A DNA stretch of 64,000 nt from Cyanobium sp. AMD-g (GCF_024346395.1 NZ_JAGQCW010000008.1:1-64000), one strand, 5' to 3'; shown: positions 53,412 through 62,799, numbered from the stretch's first letter. Notes: a model not told the origin generated them from the sequence alone. A program made the numbers and translations.

Positions 53412-53840
53412 ATGCCCTGGCGTTCCCGTCTACTGGCCTTCTCCACCTCGTTGCTGGTGGGCGCCGGCGCCCTGGTCGGCGGCGCCGCCCTGGCCACCCC
53501 GGCCGGATCGCTGCTCAAGGGCCTGGCGCTGCCGCTGCCCAAGCCGGCGGCCAGCCTGTTCGCCGCCAATGCGATCGGCCAGACCAGCCTCAACACCCAA
53601 CTGCCCGGCAAGCCCGAGGAGCTGCTTGCCAAGGTGAAGGCATCGCTGGCCAAGCAGGGCTACAGCGAGCGCAAGATCAACACCGTCGTGGGCCCGTGGG
53701 GCTTCAACCTGGTGCTGGATCCTCCGTCCGGCACCAAGGTTGATGGCACCGCTGAGGGCAAGGCGGCCGCCCTGGTGCTCCAGGCCACCGCCATCGGCCC
53801 CAACCAGCTCAACCTCAACGTCCGCTTCGAAGGGCTCTGA
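53412..53840 (+). CDS. Exported hypothetical protein
   Basis: A 142-residue protein from the ATG at 53412 with a signal peptide (LLAFSTSLLVGAGALVGGAA, cleavage after ALA). The mature domain of about 110 residues is alpha/beta (PEELLAKVKASLAKQGYSER, WGFNLVLDPPSGTKVDG, LNVRFEGL) and has no Cys. It resembles no family I can name. The next gene (Coa1-like) follows after 24 bases, so the two are likely cotranscribed. Confidence 0.75.
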   Translation: MPWRSRLLAFSTSLLVGAGALVGGAALATPAGSLLKGLALPLPKPAASLFAANAIGQTSLNTQLPGKPEELLAKVKASLAKQGYSERKINTVVGPWGFNLVLDPPSGTKVDGTAEGKAAALVLQATAIGPNQLNLNVRFEGL

Positions 53841-53864
53841 GGGGTCGCGGACCGGAGTCACCCC

Positions 53865-54284
53865 ATGGACAGCAAGCCGGCCCCCAGCTGGTGGGGCCGC
53901 CACTGGAAATGGCTGGTGCCGGCCGGCTGCCTCACCGGCCTGGCCGCCGTTGCGGGCTTCATCGCCCTGATCGTCGGCCTCGTGTTCGGGCTGCTCAAGT
54001 CGACCACGCCCTACAAGGAGGCCCTGGCGAAGGCCCAGCGGGATCCGGTGGTGATCAGCCGGCTGGGCACACCGATCCAGGGGGGCTTCCTCGTCTCCGG
54101 CAATGTCAGCCTCTCCGGCGGCACGGGGGAAGCCCAGCTGGCCATTCCCCTGCAGGGCTCCAGGGGCAGCGGCACCCTCTACGTGGAGGCCCGCCAGAGC
54201 GCCGGCACCTGGACCTACTCCACCCTGACGGTCCGGCCGGACGGGCCCGGCGAACCGATCAGCCTGCTGCGGTCATCGCTCTGA
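53865..54284 (+). CDS. Coa1-like membrane-anchored protein
   Basis: A 139-residue protein. One membrane helix (WLVPAGCLTGLAAVAGFIAL) is followed by a compact domain of about 85 residues with SRLGTPIQGGFLVSGNVSLS and GTWTYSTLTVRP. This matches the Coa1 (cytochrome c oxidase assembly factor 1/TIMM21-like) family found in many bacteria. A role in assembling a membrane complex is possible but unproven here. It is convergent with mtnA. Confidence 0.78.
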   Translation: MDSKPAPSWWGRHWKWLVPAGCLTGLAAVAGFIALIVGLVFGLLKSTTPYKEALAKAQRDPVVISRLGTPIQGGFLVSGNVSLSGGTGEAQLAIPLQGSRGSGTLYVEARQSAGTWTYSTLTVRPDGPGEPISLLRSSL

Positions 54285-54291
54285 AGCCGGA

Positions 54292-55404
54292 TCAGCCCGC
54301 GGCCACCGGGGCGGCGTAGAGGGCCTGGAGGCCCGCCTCGCTCGCCGGTGCCACGCCCCGCTCGGTGATCAGGGCCGTCACCAGCCGGGCGGGGGTGACG
54401 TCGAAGGCGGGGTTGAAGCCGTCGCTGCCATCGGGCACCAGCTGCACGCTGGTGGGGTCCCCAGCCGCGGGCTTGCCGGCGATGCGGGTCACCTCCAGGG
54501 GGGAGCGGGCCTCGATCGGGATCTCCTTCACCCCGTCGCCGATCGACCAATCAATGGTGGAGGCGGGCAGGGCCACGTAGAAGGGCACGCCGTTGTCGTG
54601 GGCGGCCAGGGCCTTGAGGTAGGTGCCGATCTTGTTGCAGACATCGCCCGTGCGGGTGGTGCGGTCGGTGCCGACGATCACCGCATCCACCTGGCCGTGC
54701 TGCATCAGGTGCCCGCCGGCGTTGTCGACGATCACGGTGTGGGGAACCCCTTCGCGGCCCAGTTCGAAGGCCGTCAGGCTGGCCCCCTGGTTGCGGGGGC
54801 GGGTCTCGTCGACCCAGACGTGTATCGGCAGGCCGGAGCGGTGCGCCTTGTAGATCGGCGCCAGGGCCGTGCCCCAGTCGACCGTGGCCAGCCAGCCGGC
54901 ATTGCAATGGGTGAGCACGTTCAGGGGCTGGCCGCGGCGCTGCTCGGGGCGCCGGGCGGCAATCTCCTGGAACAGGCGCAGGCCGTGGTCGCCGATCGCC
55001 TCGCACATGGCCACGTCCTCCTCGGCGATGGCGGCCGCCTCGGCCCTGGCCGCCTCGGCGCGCTGCTCCGCCGCCAGGGGCAGCACCGTGGCCCGCACCC
55101 GCTCCAGGGCCCAGCGCAGGTTGATGGCGGTGGGCCGGGTGGCATCGAGGCGCTCGAAGGCCGCGGCCAGGGAGGCGTCGGAGGGGTCGACCTGCAGGGC
55201 CAGCATCAGCCCGTAGGCCCCGGTGACGCCGATCAGGGGAGCGCCCCGCACCACCATGGTGACGATCGCCTCGGCCGCCTCCTCGACATTGGTGAGCGAG
55301 CGGGTGACGAAGCGGTGCGGCAGCAGGGTCTGGTCGATCACGCCGACCGAGCGGCCGCCCTCCTCCAGCCAGATGGTGCGCCAGGGCCTGCCGTCGATGT
55401 TCAT
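54292..55404 (-). CDS. mtnA: Methylthioribose-1-phosphate isomerase
   Basis: A 370-residue protein from the ATG at 55404. [35 protein letters not shown] (catalytic Cys), [20 protein letters not shown] and [20 protein letters not shown] (catalytic Asp) are the MtnA/eIF2B-like motifs. It isomerises methylthioribose-1-phosphate in the methionine salvage pathway. It is the last gene of a long minus-strand train, 13 bases after the exported amidase. Confidence 0.95.
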   Translation of the reverse strand: MNIDGRPWRTIWLEEGGRSVGVIDQTLLPHRFVTRSLTNVEEAAEAIVTMVVRGAPLIGVTGAYGLMLALQVDPSDASLAAAFERLDATRPTAINLRWALERVRATVLPLAAEQRAEAARAEAAAIAEEDVAMCEAIGDHGLRLFQEIAARRPEQRRGQPLNVLTHCNAGWLATVDWGTALAPIYKAHRSGLPIHVWVDETRPRNQGASLTAFELGREGVPHTVIVDNAGGHLMQHGQVDAVIVGTDRTTRTGDVCNKIGTYLKALAAHDNGVPFYVALPASTIDWSIGDGVKEIPIEARSPLEVTRIAGKPAAGDPTSVQLVPDGSDGFNPAFDVTPARLVTALITERGVAPASEAGLQALYAAPVAAG

Positions 55405-55417
55405 CGGAAAGGGGGAG

Positions 55418-57094
55418 TCATGGGGACGCAGGGGCCGTGGGCGCCGGGGTGGGCGCCGACTTCGATTTTCCGCCATCACCGGGCCGCTGCAGCAGCTCCC
55501 GGGTGAGGCGGCGGAAGCGGGCGGGCTCGAGATCGCCGAGGGCCTCGCCGCGGCGGCTGCGCCAGGCGTTCCAGCCCAGCAGCGGCACCAGGCGGTTGTG
55601 GCCGGCCAGATCCAGGGGGGAGGCCAGGGGCAACCCGGGCCGGGGGGCCGGCAGCGGCCCGCGGCGGGCCTCCAGCAGCGCGGCGATGGCGACCAGGGCC
55701 TCGTCCCGGCCGCCGGCGCCGAGGATCTCCAGCCCCACCGGCAGGCCGCGGCCATCGACCGCCACCGGCAGGGCCACCGCCGGCAGGCCGCTGGTGCTGC
55801 TCACCATGCAGGTGATGGCGGGCGAGGGTTCCCGCTGGGCGCCACCGCGCCGGTCGCTCAGCAGCAGCAGGCCATCGAGGCGCCTGGCGACCAGGGCCTG
55901 CTCCAGCCGGCGGCGGTTGGCGGCCATCCGCCGGCGCGCCCTCGCCTCCGCCGCCGGATCGCTGGCCATCAGGTCGCGGCATTCGGCCGGGGTCCATTCC
56001 GGCGGCAGGCGGCCGGAGCCGCAGATGTCGTCCCAGCTGCGCCGGCTGCCGGGGTAGCGGGCCAGCTGGGCATCGATGCGGCGCCCCGAGCCCTTGACGA
56101 AATCCGAACCCAGCCGGGTGTCGAGCCCCGGCACCACCAGCGCTTCGACCACGTCCGCTCCGGCGGCCCGCAGCAGCTCCAGGGCCTGCCGCAGGGCCGC
56201 CGCCGCCGCCTCGGTGGTGGGCGCCAGGTCCAGCTCGCCGGCTTTGGCCAGCACCGCCAGCCGCCGGCCGCGCAGATCCGGCGGGGCCACCGCCTGCTCG
56301 GGCCGCCAGGTGGGATCGAGCACCGCCAGGCCCCTGGCCAGCAGGCCCATGTCGCGGGCGATCAGGCCTGGGGTGCCGTTGACGAACCCGAGCGGCAGCA
56401 GGCCGGCGCTGGAGAAGCGCCCCTGGGTGGGCCGCAGCGTCACGGCGCCGTTGTAGACGGCCGGCAGGCGCAGGGAGCCGCAGTTGTCGCTGCCGAGGGC
56501 CAGGGGCACGAATCCCGCCGCCACCGCCACGGCGGAACCGGAGGAGGAGCCCCCCGGGCTGAGCCAGGGGTCGTAGGCATTGCCCACCCGCCCCGCCGCC
56601 CCTGACAGCCCGCGGATGCCGAAGGCGAACTCGTCCATGGTGGTGGTGCCGACCACGATCGCCCCGGCGGCCCGCAGCCGGGCCACCGCCTCGGCGTCGG
56701 CCGCGGGCTGGTTGCCCAGCAGGGCAAGGGAACCGGCCGCCATCGGCTGGTCGGCGGTGGCGAAGTTGTCCTTCACCGCCAGCGGCAGGCAGTCGAGGGG
56801 GCCGGCGGTAGCGCCCGCCGCCCGGGCGCGGTCGTGGGCGGCGGCCTGCTCGAGGGCGTAGGGGTTGAGCTGCTGGAAGGCGTTGAGGGGCGGCCCGGAG
56901 CCGGTGGCCAGGTTGCGGCGCAGGATCTCCGTCTGCACCGCCCGGATCCGGGCCTCACAGGAGGGTGCGGGGGCCGGGGCTCCCGCTTGGGGACTCGCAA
57001 CGGCCGGAACCGCCAGCGCCCCCAGCGCCAGGGCCAGACCGGCACCGAACGATGCCGTGGCCATGGCAGACCGGGGTCGTTGCTGCAGGTCCAT
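55418..57094 (-). CDS. Exported amidase-signature hydrolase
   Basis: A 558-residue protein with a signal peptide ([18 protein letters not shown]). MDLQQ at 57094 or MATAS at 57064 are possible starts. The triad is Lys in [13 protein letters not shown], cis-Ser in [13 protein letters not shown] and Ser in [16 protein letters not shown]. Note NCGSLR in place of the common DTGGSxR. The C-terminus has a Pro/Ala-rich tail. It would act in the periplasm or lumen on amides, substrate unknown. It follows the cNMP-binding gene by 9 bases. Confidence 0.88.
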   Translation of the reverse strand: MDLQQRPRSAMATASFGAGLALALGALAVPAVASPQAGAPAPAPSCEARIRAVQTEILRRNLATGSGPPLNAFQQLNPYALEQAAAHDRARAAGATAGPLDCLPLAVKDNFATADQPMAAGSLALLGNQPAADAEAVARLRAAGAIVVGTTTMDEFAFGIRGLSGAAGRVGNAYDPWLSPGGSSSGSAVAVAAGFVPLALGSDNCGSLRLPAVYNGAVTLRPTQGRFSSAGLLPLGFVNGTPGLIARDMGLLARGLAVLDPTWRPEQAVAPPDLRGRRLAVLAKAGELDLAPTTEAAAAALRQALELLRAAGADVVEALVVPGLDTRLGSDFVKGSGRRIDAQLARYPGSRRSWDDICGSGRLPPEWTPAECRDLMASDPAAEARARRRMAANRRRLEQALVARRLDGLLLLSDRRGGAQREPSPAITCMVSSTSGLPAVALPVAVDGRGLPVGLEILGAGGRDEALVAIAALLEARRGPLPAPRPGLPLASPLDLAGHNRLVPLLGWNAWRSRRGEALGDLEPARFRRLTRELLQRPGDGGKSKSAPTPAPTAPASP

Positions 57095-57103
57095 GGCGCC
57101 GGC

Positions 57104-57514
57104 TCAGCCCCGCCGGGCGTCGCGCAGCATCATCGCCATGCGCTGCAGCAGCTTCCAGCCGATCACGCCGTTGGCCTCCACCAGGGGGCGGAACTCCCAG
57201 TAGGTGAGGCCGTAGCAGTCGAGACGGGTGGCGGCGGTGATCGTGGCCATGCGGGTGCCGTCATCGATCAGGGCGATCTCACCGAAGAAGTCGCCGGCGC
57301 CGAGCCTGGAGCGCACCGTTCCCTGGATCGTCACCGTCGCCTCCCCGGCCTCGATCACATAGAAGGCGGAGCCGCCGGAGCCCTCCTGGATGATCGTTTC
57401 ACCGGCCTCGAAGTCCCGTTCCTTGAACAGCAGGGCGATCTGCTGGAGCTCCTCGGGGCTCAGATCGGCGAACAGCGGCACCCGCTGCAGCACTTCGACG
57501 GGGGCGCCGCGCAT
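57104..57514 (-). CDS. Stand-alone cyclic-nucleotide-binding protein
   Basis: A 136-residue protein that is a single CRP-type cNMP-binding domain with no DNA-binding or membrane part. The beta-roll begins RVPLFADLSPEELQQIALLF. The phosphate-binding cassette reads AGDFFGEIALIDDGTRMATI, keeping the conserved Gly-Glu and the Arg that holds the cyclic phosphate, so ligand binding is plausible. It starts directly against the stop of the ATP-grasp gene (no gap). I infer a regulatory subunit of the split dikinase upstream. Confidence 0.88.
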   Translation of the reverse strand: MRGAPVEVLQRVPLFADLSPEELQQIALLFKERDFEAGETIIQEGSGGSAFYVIEAGEATVTIQGTVRSRLGAGDFFGEIALIDDGTRMATITAATRLDCYGLTYWEFRPLVEANGVIGWKLLQRMAMMLRDARRG

Positions 57515-58333
57515 TCAGGGTCCGGCCTTGGTGATCGCCCGGCACTGAAGCAGAACCAGACCGTCATCGGCAAATGCCCACTCCAGATCACGACCGGGGC
57601 CGTAGACCTCCTCACAGCGCAGGGCGAGGCGGTTCAGGGCCTGCAGCTGGGCGTCATCGAGGCAAAGCCGCTCCACCAGCTCGCTCGGCAGCGTCTCCTG
57701 GCGGGTGCCGCCCCCGGCCAGCGGCCGGATCGCCACGGTCTTGTAGCCCGGCCGACACTCCCGCACCTGCCCGGCCCGATCGAGGCAGATGTGGTCGGGG
57801 ATCACCAGGCCCGCCACCACCGCCTCCCCCAGGCCCCAGCTCGCTTCGATCACCCGCTCGTCGACACCGGTGACGGGGTTGCGGGTGAACATCACCCCGG
57901 CGCTGACGGGGGAAAGCAGCGTCTGGACGACGACGCCGACGCTGGGGCGGCTGAACAGGCCCACCCGCTTGCGGTAGCTGATGGCGGAATCGGAGTTGGC
58001 CGACCACCAGACATCCCGCAGCGCCGCGGCCAGCGCCTCCAGGGCGGGCACGTTGAGCAGGGTCAGGTGCTGGCCGGCGAAGCTGGCGGCGGCGCCGTCC
58101 TCGTCGATGGCGGAGGAGCGCACCGCCAGCGGACCGCTCAGGTCGCCCACCGCCGCCAGCACCTCGGCGATGGCGTCATCGTCGCCACTGGCCACCGCCT
58201 CCACCAGATCGGCGGCGAGGGCGAAGCCGCTCGGCACCGGCAGGCCGTCGCGCAGGGCCTGGCCCAGGCCCACGGCCTTGGCCCCGAAGCAGGCGAGATC
58301 GTCGGCCGCCGCGAGGGGAACGACCCTGCTCAT
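57515..58333 (-). CDS. PEP-synthase/PPDK N-terminal ATP-binding domain protein (dikinase part B)
   Basis: A 272-residue protein with the complete ATP-grasp domain of PEP synthase/rifampin phosphotransferase and nothing else. It has FGAKAVGLGQAL (start of the fold), PLAVRSSAIDEDGAAASFAG (catalytic Arg loop), VGVVVQTLLSPVSAGVMFTR and NPVTGVDERVIEASWGLGEA, and ends DLEWAFADDGLVLLQCRAI. It should bind ATP and pass the beta-phosphate to a His on another protein. It begins in a 4-base overlap with the upstream mobile-domain gene, so the two make one split enzyme. Confidence 0.9.
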   Translation of the reverse strand: MSRVVPLAAADDLACFGAKAVGLGQALRDGLPVPSGFALAADLVEAVASGDDDAIAEVLAAVGDLSGPLAVRSSAIDEDGAAASFAGQHLTLLNVPALEALAAALRDVWWSANSDSAISYRKRVGLFSRPSVGVVVQTLLSPVSAGVMFTRNPVTGVDERVIEASWGLGEAVVAGLVIPDHICLDRAGQVRECRPGYKTVAIRPLAGGGTRQETLPSELVERLCLDDAQLQALNRLALRCEEVYGPGRDLEWAFADDGLVLLQCRAITKAGP

Positions 58334-59964
58334 GCCAGCACCGTCACCTCACCGGCGGTGCCGTCCACCCGCAGGCGCTGGCCGTCGCCGATGCGCTGGG
58401 TGGCTTCGCGGGTGCCCACCACCCCGGGGATGCCGTACTCCCGGGCCACGATCGCCGCGTGGGAGAGCAGGCCGCCGCTGTCGGTGACGATCCCGCCCAG
58501 CAGGGGCAGCAGGATGTTGAAGGCTTCGGTGGTCGAGACGGTCACCAGGATGTCGCCGCGCTGGATCCGGTCGAACTCCGACGGGTGGGAGACCAGACGG
58601 GCCGGCCCCTCAACGGTCCCCTGGCTGGCGGCCAGACCCCGCAGCCGGTCGGCCTCGTGGGGGGCCGCCGAACTGCCGAACAGGGCCTCCAGGGCCAGGC
58701 CGGTGGCGCGCATCATGCGGGCGGCGGCGGCGGGCAGCCCGGCCAGGTCCGGGGGCGGCGGCGGGGTGCCGATGGTGGCCGGTGCCTCCTTGGCGCTGTG
58801 GGCGGCGCGGTAGGCGGCGCGGGCGGCCAGGACATCGGCATCCGGGTCGGGGCTGCCGCCCAGCAGGGCGGCCAGCTCATCGAGGTCGGCGTCGAGGCCG
58901 TGGAGCGGATCGTGGAGCCGGCCGCGGTCCGCCAGGCGCCGGCCGGCGGCCAGGACCGCCCGCCGCATCAGCCCCGACGCCCAGATGTCACTGAACACCC
59001 CCCGTTCATCGCGGATCGGGTAGGTGAGCCTGGCCTCCTCGAGCAGCTCATCGAACTGGCTGCGGTGCGCCTCCGGCACCGCAGCCCGCACCGTGGCGAT
59101 GCGGTCCTGCAGATCGGAGGGAGCGGCCTGCTCGGCCACCGCGGCCCGGATGGCGCGCAGCAGGGCATCGGGCAGTTCGAGGGCAAAGGGGTTGGAGATG
59201 TCAAAGCCATCCAGCAGCCGGTAGCCCACCAGATCGAGGTAGGCGCTAGCCGCTGCGCCGGTGCCCCCCTCCAGGCCGCGCAGCTGGGCGAGCACCGCCC
59301 CGGCCTCCCCGGGGGCCTCCAGCAGCTCCCGGGCCTTGGAATCGCCACGGATGGCGGCGATCAGCTCCCCGAGCTCGGTCGATGCCCCCGCCGACACCGG
59401 CGAGCTGCCCCGCATCAGGCCGAGCAACTGGGCCGCCGGCAGGCCGGTCCAGTCGCCCACATGGGCGAGGAAGTCGCCGGTGGGCACGATCGCGGCCGCC
59501 GTGAACCGCATGTGCTGGTACAGCATCTGGGCGTGGTGGTCGCGGCAGCGGCCCAGGTGGGCCACCAGGGCGTCATCGGCGAGCGCCTCAAGATCGATGG
59601 CCTGGATGGCGCGGTGGGCCTGGATCGCCGCCGGCTTGAACGTCCCGTTCCAGTCGCGCAGCTGCTCCCGCCAGACCTTCTCGGCGAACGCCGCCTCGGC
59701 CCGGGCAAAGCGCTCGGGGACCTCGGCCGGATCAAGCGGCGTCACCCGCTTGTAGGCGAAGCCGTTGACGTAGGCCATCTCGAGCGAGTCGATCAGCATC
59801 CCGTAGGAGCGGGCGAACTCGCCGGTGCCGCGCTGGAAGGCTGGCGGGTGGATGGTGCTCCAGTAGCGGGTGGCCGGCCGGGGGAAGTGAACCGGATCGA
59901 GTTCCCAGAAGCCGGGGCCGGGGGAATCGAAGCGAAGCTCGGACGCGGGGCCGGTGAACGCCAA
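58330..59964 (-). CDS. PEP-utilising mobile-domain protein (dikinase part A, phosphohistidine carrier)
   Basis: A 544-residue protein. The C-terminal 120 residues are the swivelling PEP-utiliser domain with TDSGGLLSHAAIVAREYGIP, the catalytic His being in LSHAA. The N-terminal 400 residues (beginning FDSPGPGFWELDPVHFPRPA) are helical and match the substrate-handling part of the PEP-synthase-like/rifampin phosphotransferase group. There is no PEP-binding TIM barrel, so PEP/pyruvate is unlikely to be the acceptor. The organisation resembles subunit A of Thauera phenylphosphate synthase. The acceptor is unknown. Confidence 0.85.
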   Translation of the reverse strand: MAFTGPASELRFDSPGPGFWELDPVHFPRPATRYWSTIHPPAFQRGTGEFARSYGMLIDSLEMAYVNGFAYKRVTPLDPAEVPERFARAEAAFAEKVWREQLRDWNGTFKPAAIQAHRAIQAIDLEALADDALVAHLGRCRDHHAQMLYQHMRFTAAAIVPTGDFLAHVGDWTGLPAAQLLGLMRGSSPVSAGASTELGELIAAIRGDSKARELLEAPGEAGAVLAQLRGLEGGTGAAASAYLDLVGYRLLDGFDISNPFALELPDALLRAIRAAVAEQAAPSDLQDRIATVRAAVPEAHRSQFDELLEEARLTYPIRDERGVFSDIWASGLMRRAVLAAGRRLADRGRLHDPLHGLDADLDELAALLGGSPDPDADVLAARAAYRAAHSAKEAPATIGTPPPPPDLAGLPAAAARMMRATGLALEALFGSSAAPHEADRLRGLAASQGTVEGPARLVSHPSEFDRIQRGDILVTVSTTEAFNILLPLLGGIVTDSGGLLSHAAIVAREYGIPGVVGTREATQRIGDGQRLRVDGTAGEVTVLA

Positions 59965-60027
59965 GGGCAGCTCCGGGGGGATCGGATGGGGCTGGGGGGA
60001 ACCTAGGCGAGGTTCCCCCGCCCGCCT

Positions 60028-62799
60028 TCAGGCTCCGCCAGCCCGCATCAGCCGCTGCAGCTGGCCGCTCTCCAGTTCCAGCACCCGGCGGGCGAAGTCC
60101 GGGTCCCGCTCCAGCACCGCATCGAAGGAATCCACTGGCACGGCCAGCAGGCGGGTGCCGTCGGCCTCGGCGACGATCGTGCTTTCGGAGGCGCTGTGGG
60201 TCAGCACCTGGAGCTCGTCGAGCACCCGGCCGGGCTGGAGATCCTCCACCCAGGTGCGCTGACCTTCCCGGTGCAGGACCCGGGCCCGGCCCTCGATCAG
60301 CAGCAGCAGTTCGCGGCAGGTGTCGCCCGTCTCGGTGATCAGTTCGCCCTTGGCGAAGGAGCGCACATCGGCCTGGGAGGCGAGGGCATCGAGGGTGTCG
60401 GCGTCGCTGCGGCGGAAGAAATCGCTGGTGGCCAGGAACACCCGCTTCTCCAGCTCCGGAAAACCACGCAACTCCGGAGGGCCTTGAAGCGCCTCGACGG
60501 CCCGGGCGGTCTGGCGCAGCAGGGCTGGGGCCCCCGGCCCAGCCAGCTCGGCCGCCAGGGCCCTGGCCCGGCCGCCATCGAGGCAGGCCGTCAGGAACAG
60601 GGCGGCCGACGAGAGCGTGGGGCTGGGGTCGGCGGCCAGGCTGGCCAGGAAGCTGAGGGTCTCGTCGACGGGCACCTCCAGGGAACAGAAGGGGGCCGCT
60701 CCGCCGGGGTGGGAGAGGGCCTCGGCGACGGCCGCCGGCAGGCGGCGCTCCCAGCCCTCCCGGCGCAGCAGATCGGGCAGCGCCAGCGGCGCGATGGCCT
60801 GGAGGCGCTGCACCAGGGCCGGCACCGCCGGATCCTCCTGGAGGGTGGCCAGGCCATCGAGGATCGCCCGCAGGGTCAGTTCCTTGCGCAGTTGCAGCCG
60901 GTCGTCGAGCAGGGCCAGCACGGCGGACTGGTGACGCAGGGCGCTCTGGTGCAGGGCCCGGTAGCCGTCGGTGAGGGCCGGCAGCCGCCCCAGCAGCAAC
61001 TCCACCTTGTGGATCGCCGCCGCGGCGGGGGAGAGGTCGTCGAGCACCCGCTCCTCCTCGCCGGAGGAGATGCCGTACTCGCGCCGCAGGGCCAGCAGGG
61101 AAGCTCCATCGGGGCCGCCCGCCACCGGGCCGCTGCCGAGGCGCTGCACCAGCATCAGCCGCTCCAGCGACTTGCGGTAGCCGCTGAGGCGGATCTGGTC
61201 CTCCAGGCTGCGGCGGCTGTCGGGATCGAGGAGGCCGGGATCCTCCACGCCGAGTTCATCGAGCACCTGACGGTGCTCGCCGTCGCTGATGCCGAGGGAG
61301 AGGCGCATCTGCTTGAGCACCTCCAAGCTGCTGGCGGCGTTGACGAAGCCCTCCTCCAGGGCTTCCCGCACCACGCCCTTGTAGGCCTCGAGCCGCTTCT
61401 GGCCGGTGAAGCCCGGCAGCACCTTGGCCAGCACGTACACCTCCTCGGTGCCCAGGTCGGCGAGGGAGCGGCCGTCGAGGTAGCGGCCCACGTCCAGGTC
61501 CATGCGGGTGAGCTGCTTGCGGAAGCGCTCGGCCAGGTTCTCGCGGCCGTAGAGGTCGGGGGAGCGGTTCCAGGCGCGGTAGAGCCAGAGGGTGCTGACG
61601 GCCACCAAGGTCACGTCGAACAGGTACTGGACCCAGGCGGGCGCCAGCAGCAGCAGCGGCCGGCCGGCGAACAGGAAGAAGAAGTTGAAGACCAGGAAGG
61701 TGGCCACCACGAACACCCGGTGGCGGATCCGCTCGCGATCGGGCTCGGCGCCGCGGCGCCGCACGCGGCTGCGCAGCGCCGACTCGATCGCCCGGCCGGC
61801 GAGGGTGCCCAGCCAGGTGCACAGCCCCAGGAACAGGGGCACCGCCACCAGCTTGGGCACATCGATCGGCTGGCCGAACAGGTAGAAGCCCGGCCGCAGC
61901 AGCTGGGCCAGCTGGTCCTCCTGGCGCAGCCAGACGCCGGAGAAGTAGTAGTCCCAGTTGCCGGCGTAGACGTAGTAGTAGACGAAGTAGCCGAACACCA
62001 GGCCCAGGTAGCCGTAGCGCTCGAAGGCGAAGGCGGGGGAGGGGAGCTTGGCCCAGTAGAGGCGCTCGGCGTCGATGTCGATGCAGGGCTGCTGGCAGGC
62101 CACGCAGGCGCTCTGCTCGCTGCCGTCGGGCTGGACGGTGCGGCACATCGACTGGGTGATCGGCGTGCTGGCCATGTGGGCCTTGCTGCCCAGCAGGCCG
62201 GTGGGGGTGGAGAAGACGCTCTGCACCGGCGCCATCGGGCAGAAGTACTGGCACCAGCTCTTGCCGCCATAGAGCCAGCCCACGGCGATGGCGCAGGCGA
62301 TGGTGAAGCTGAGCCAGGCGAACAGCACCAGGCGGTCGGCATTGAAGAACAGGATGCGGCCGCAGAGGCCGACGAACAGCCAGCCGAACTGCAGCCGGGA
62401 GTAGTGCTTGCCGAGCCAGGAATCGCCCGGCACCTTGGCCAGCTGCAGGCGCTTCTCACCGGTCTTGGGGTTCACCTTGGCGATCTGGCGCTGCAGCCCC
62501 AGGGCGCGTGGGATCTGGGAGAGGAAGGAGAGCGGGCAGATCCGCCGCCACAGCTCATGGCCGAACACCAGCAGGATGAAGATCCCCGAGGGCACCACCA
62601 GGCCCCAGAACAGGGTGGTGCCCAGGGGATAGGGGGTCTCGCTCAGGCAGGTGCCCTGCACCGTCACGCAGGCCTCCGGCAGCCGCAGGGGGCTCCAGAG
62701 GTGGTCGGGCTCGGTGAAGCGGGGCGTGAACGGGTCGTACAGCAGGGAAAGGATGATCAGCAGCCAGCCGGTGGTGAGCGCCCAGCGCACCAGATGCAT
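60028..62799 (-). CDS. NapH/NosR-like iron-sulfur membrane protein fused to helical repeats and a cNMP-binding-like domain
   Basis: About 923 residues from the ATG at 62799. A GTG at 62814 is an alternative, and longer starts run into the divergent gene. The first 430 residues hold about eight membrane segments, WCQYFCPMAPVQ and a CxxCxxxC cluster motif (ACVACQQPCIDID) as in NapH/CcoG polyferredoxins. A helical, HEAT-like region (about 440-790) follows. The C-terminal 120 residues have the CRP-type beta-roll (SFAKGELITETGDTCRELLL), but its cassette reads LDELQVLTHSASEST without the phosphate-binding Arg. Function is unknown. A redox-linked signalling or electron-transfer role is inferred. It heads the dikinase gene train, 63 bases upstream. 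Confidence 0.8.
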   Translation of the reverse strand: MHLVRWALTTGWLLIILSLLYDPFTPRFTEPDHLWSPLRLPEACVTVQGTCLSETPYPLGTTLFWGLVVPSGIFILLVFGHELWRRICPLSFLSQIPRALGLQRQIAKVNPKTGEKRLQLAKVPGDSWLGKHYSRLQFGWLFVGLCGRILFFNADRLVLFAWLSFTIACAIAVGWLYGGKSWCQYFCPMAPVQSVFSTPTGLLGSKAHMASTPITQSMCRTVQPDGSEQSACVACQQPCIDIDAERLYWAKLPSPAFAFERYGYLGLVFGYFVYYYVYAGNWDYYFSGVWLRQEDQLAQLLRPGFYLFGQPIDVPKLVAVPLFLGLCTWLGTLAGRAIESALRSRVRRRGAEPDRERIRHRVFVVATFLVFNFFFLFAGRPLLLLAPAWVQYLFDVTLVAVSTLWLYRAWNRSPDLYGRENLAERFRKQLTRMDLDVGRYLDGRSLADLGTEEVYVLAKVLPGFTGQKRLEAYKGVVREALEEGFVNAASSLEVLKQMRLSLGISDGEHRQVLDELGVEDPGLLDPDSRRSLEDQIRLSGYRKSLERLMLVQRLGSGPVAGGPDGASLLALRREYGISSGEEERVLDDLSPAAAAIHKVELLLGRLPALTDGYRALHQSALRHQSAVLALLDDRLQLRKELTLRAILDGLATLQEDPAVPALVQRLQAIAPLALPDLLRREGWERRLPAAVAEALSHPGGAAPFCSLEVPVDETLSFLASLAADPSPTLSSAALFLTACLDGGRARALAAELAGPGAPALLRQTARAVEALQGPPELRGFPELEKRVFLATSDFFRRSDADTLDALASQADVRSFAKGELITETGDTCRELLLLIEGRARVLHREGQRTWVEDLQPGRVLDELQVLTHSASESTIVAEADGTRLLAVPVDSFDAVLERDPDFARRVLELESGQLQRLMRAGGA

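Noticed and set aside
58330-59964. Rifampin phosphotransferase (antibiotic resistance) call
   Set aside because: The domains are similar, but the enzyme is split and sits in a metabolic/redox-like gene set. Nothing in the sequence shows rifampin binding.
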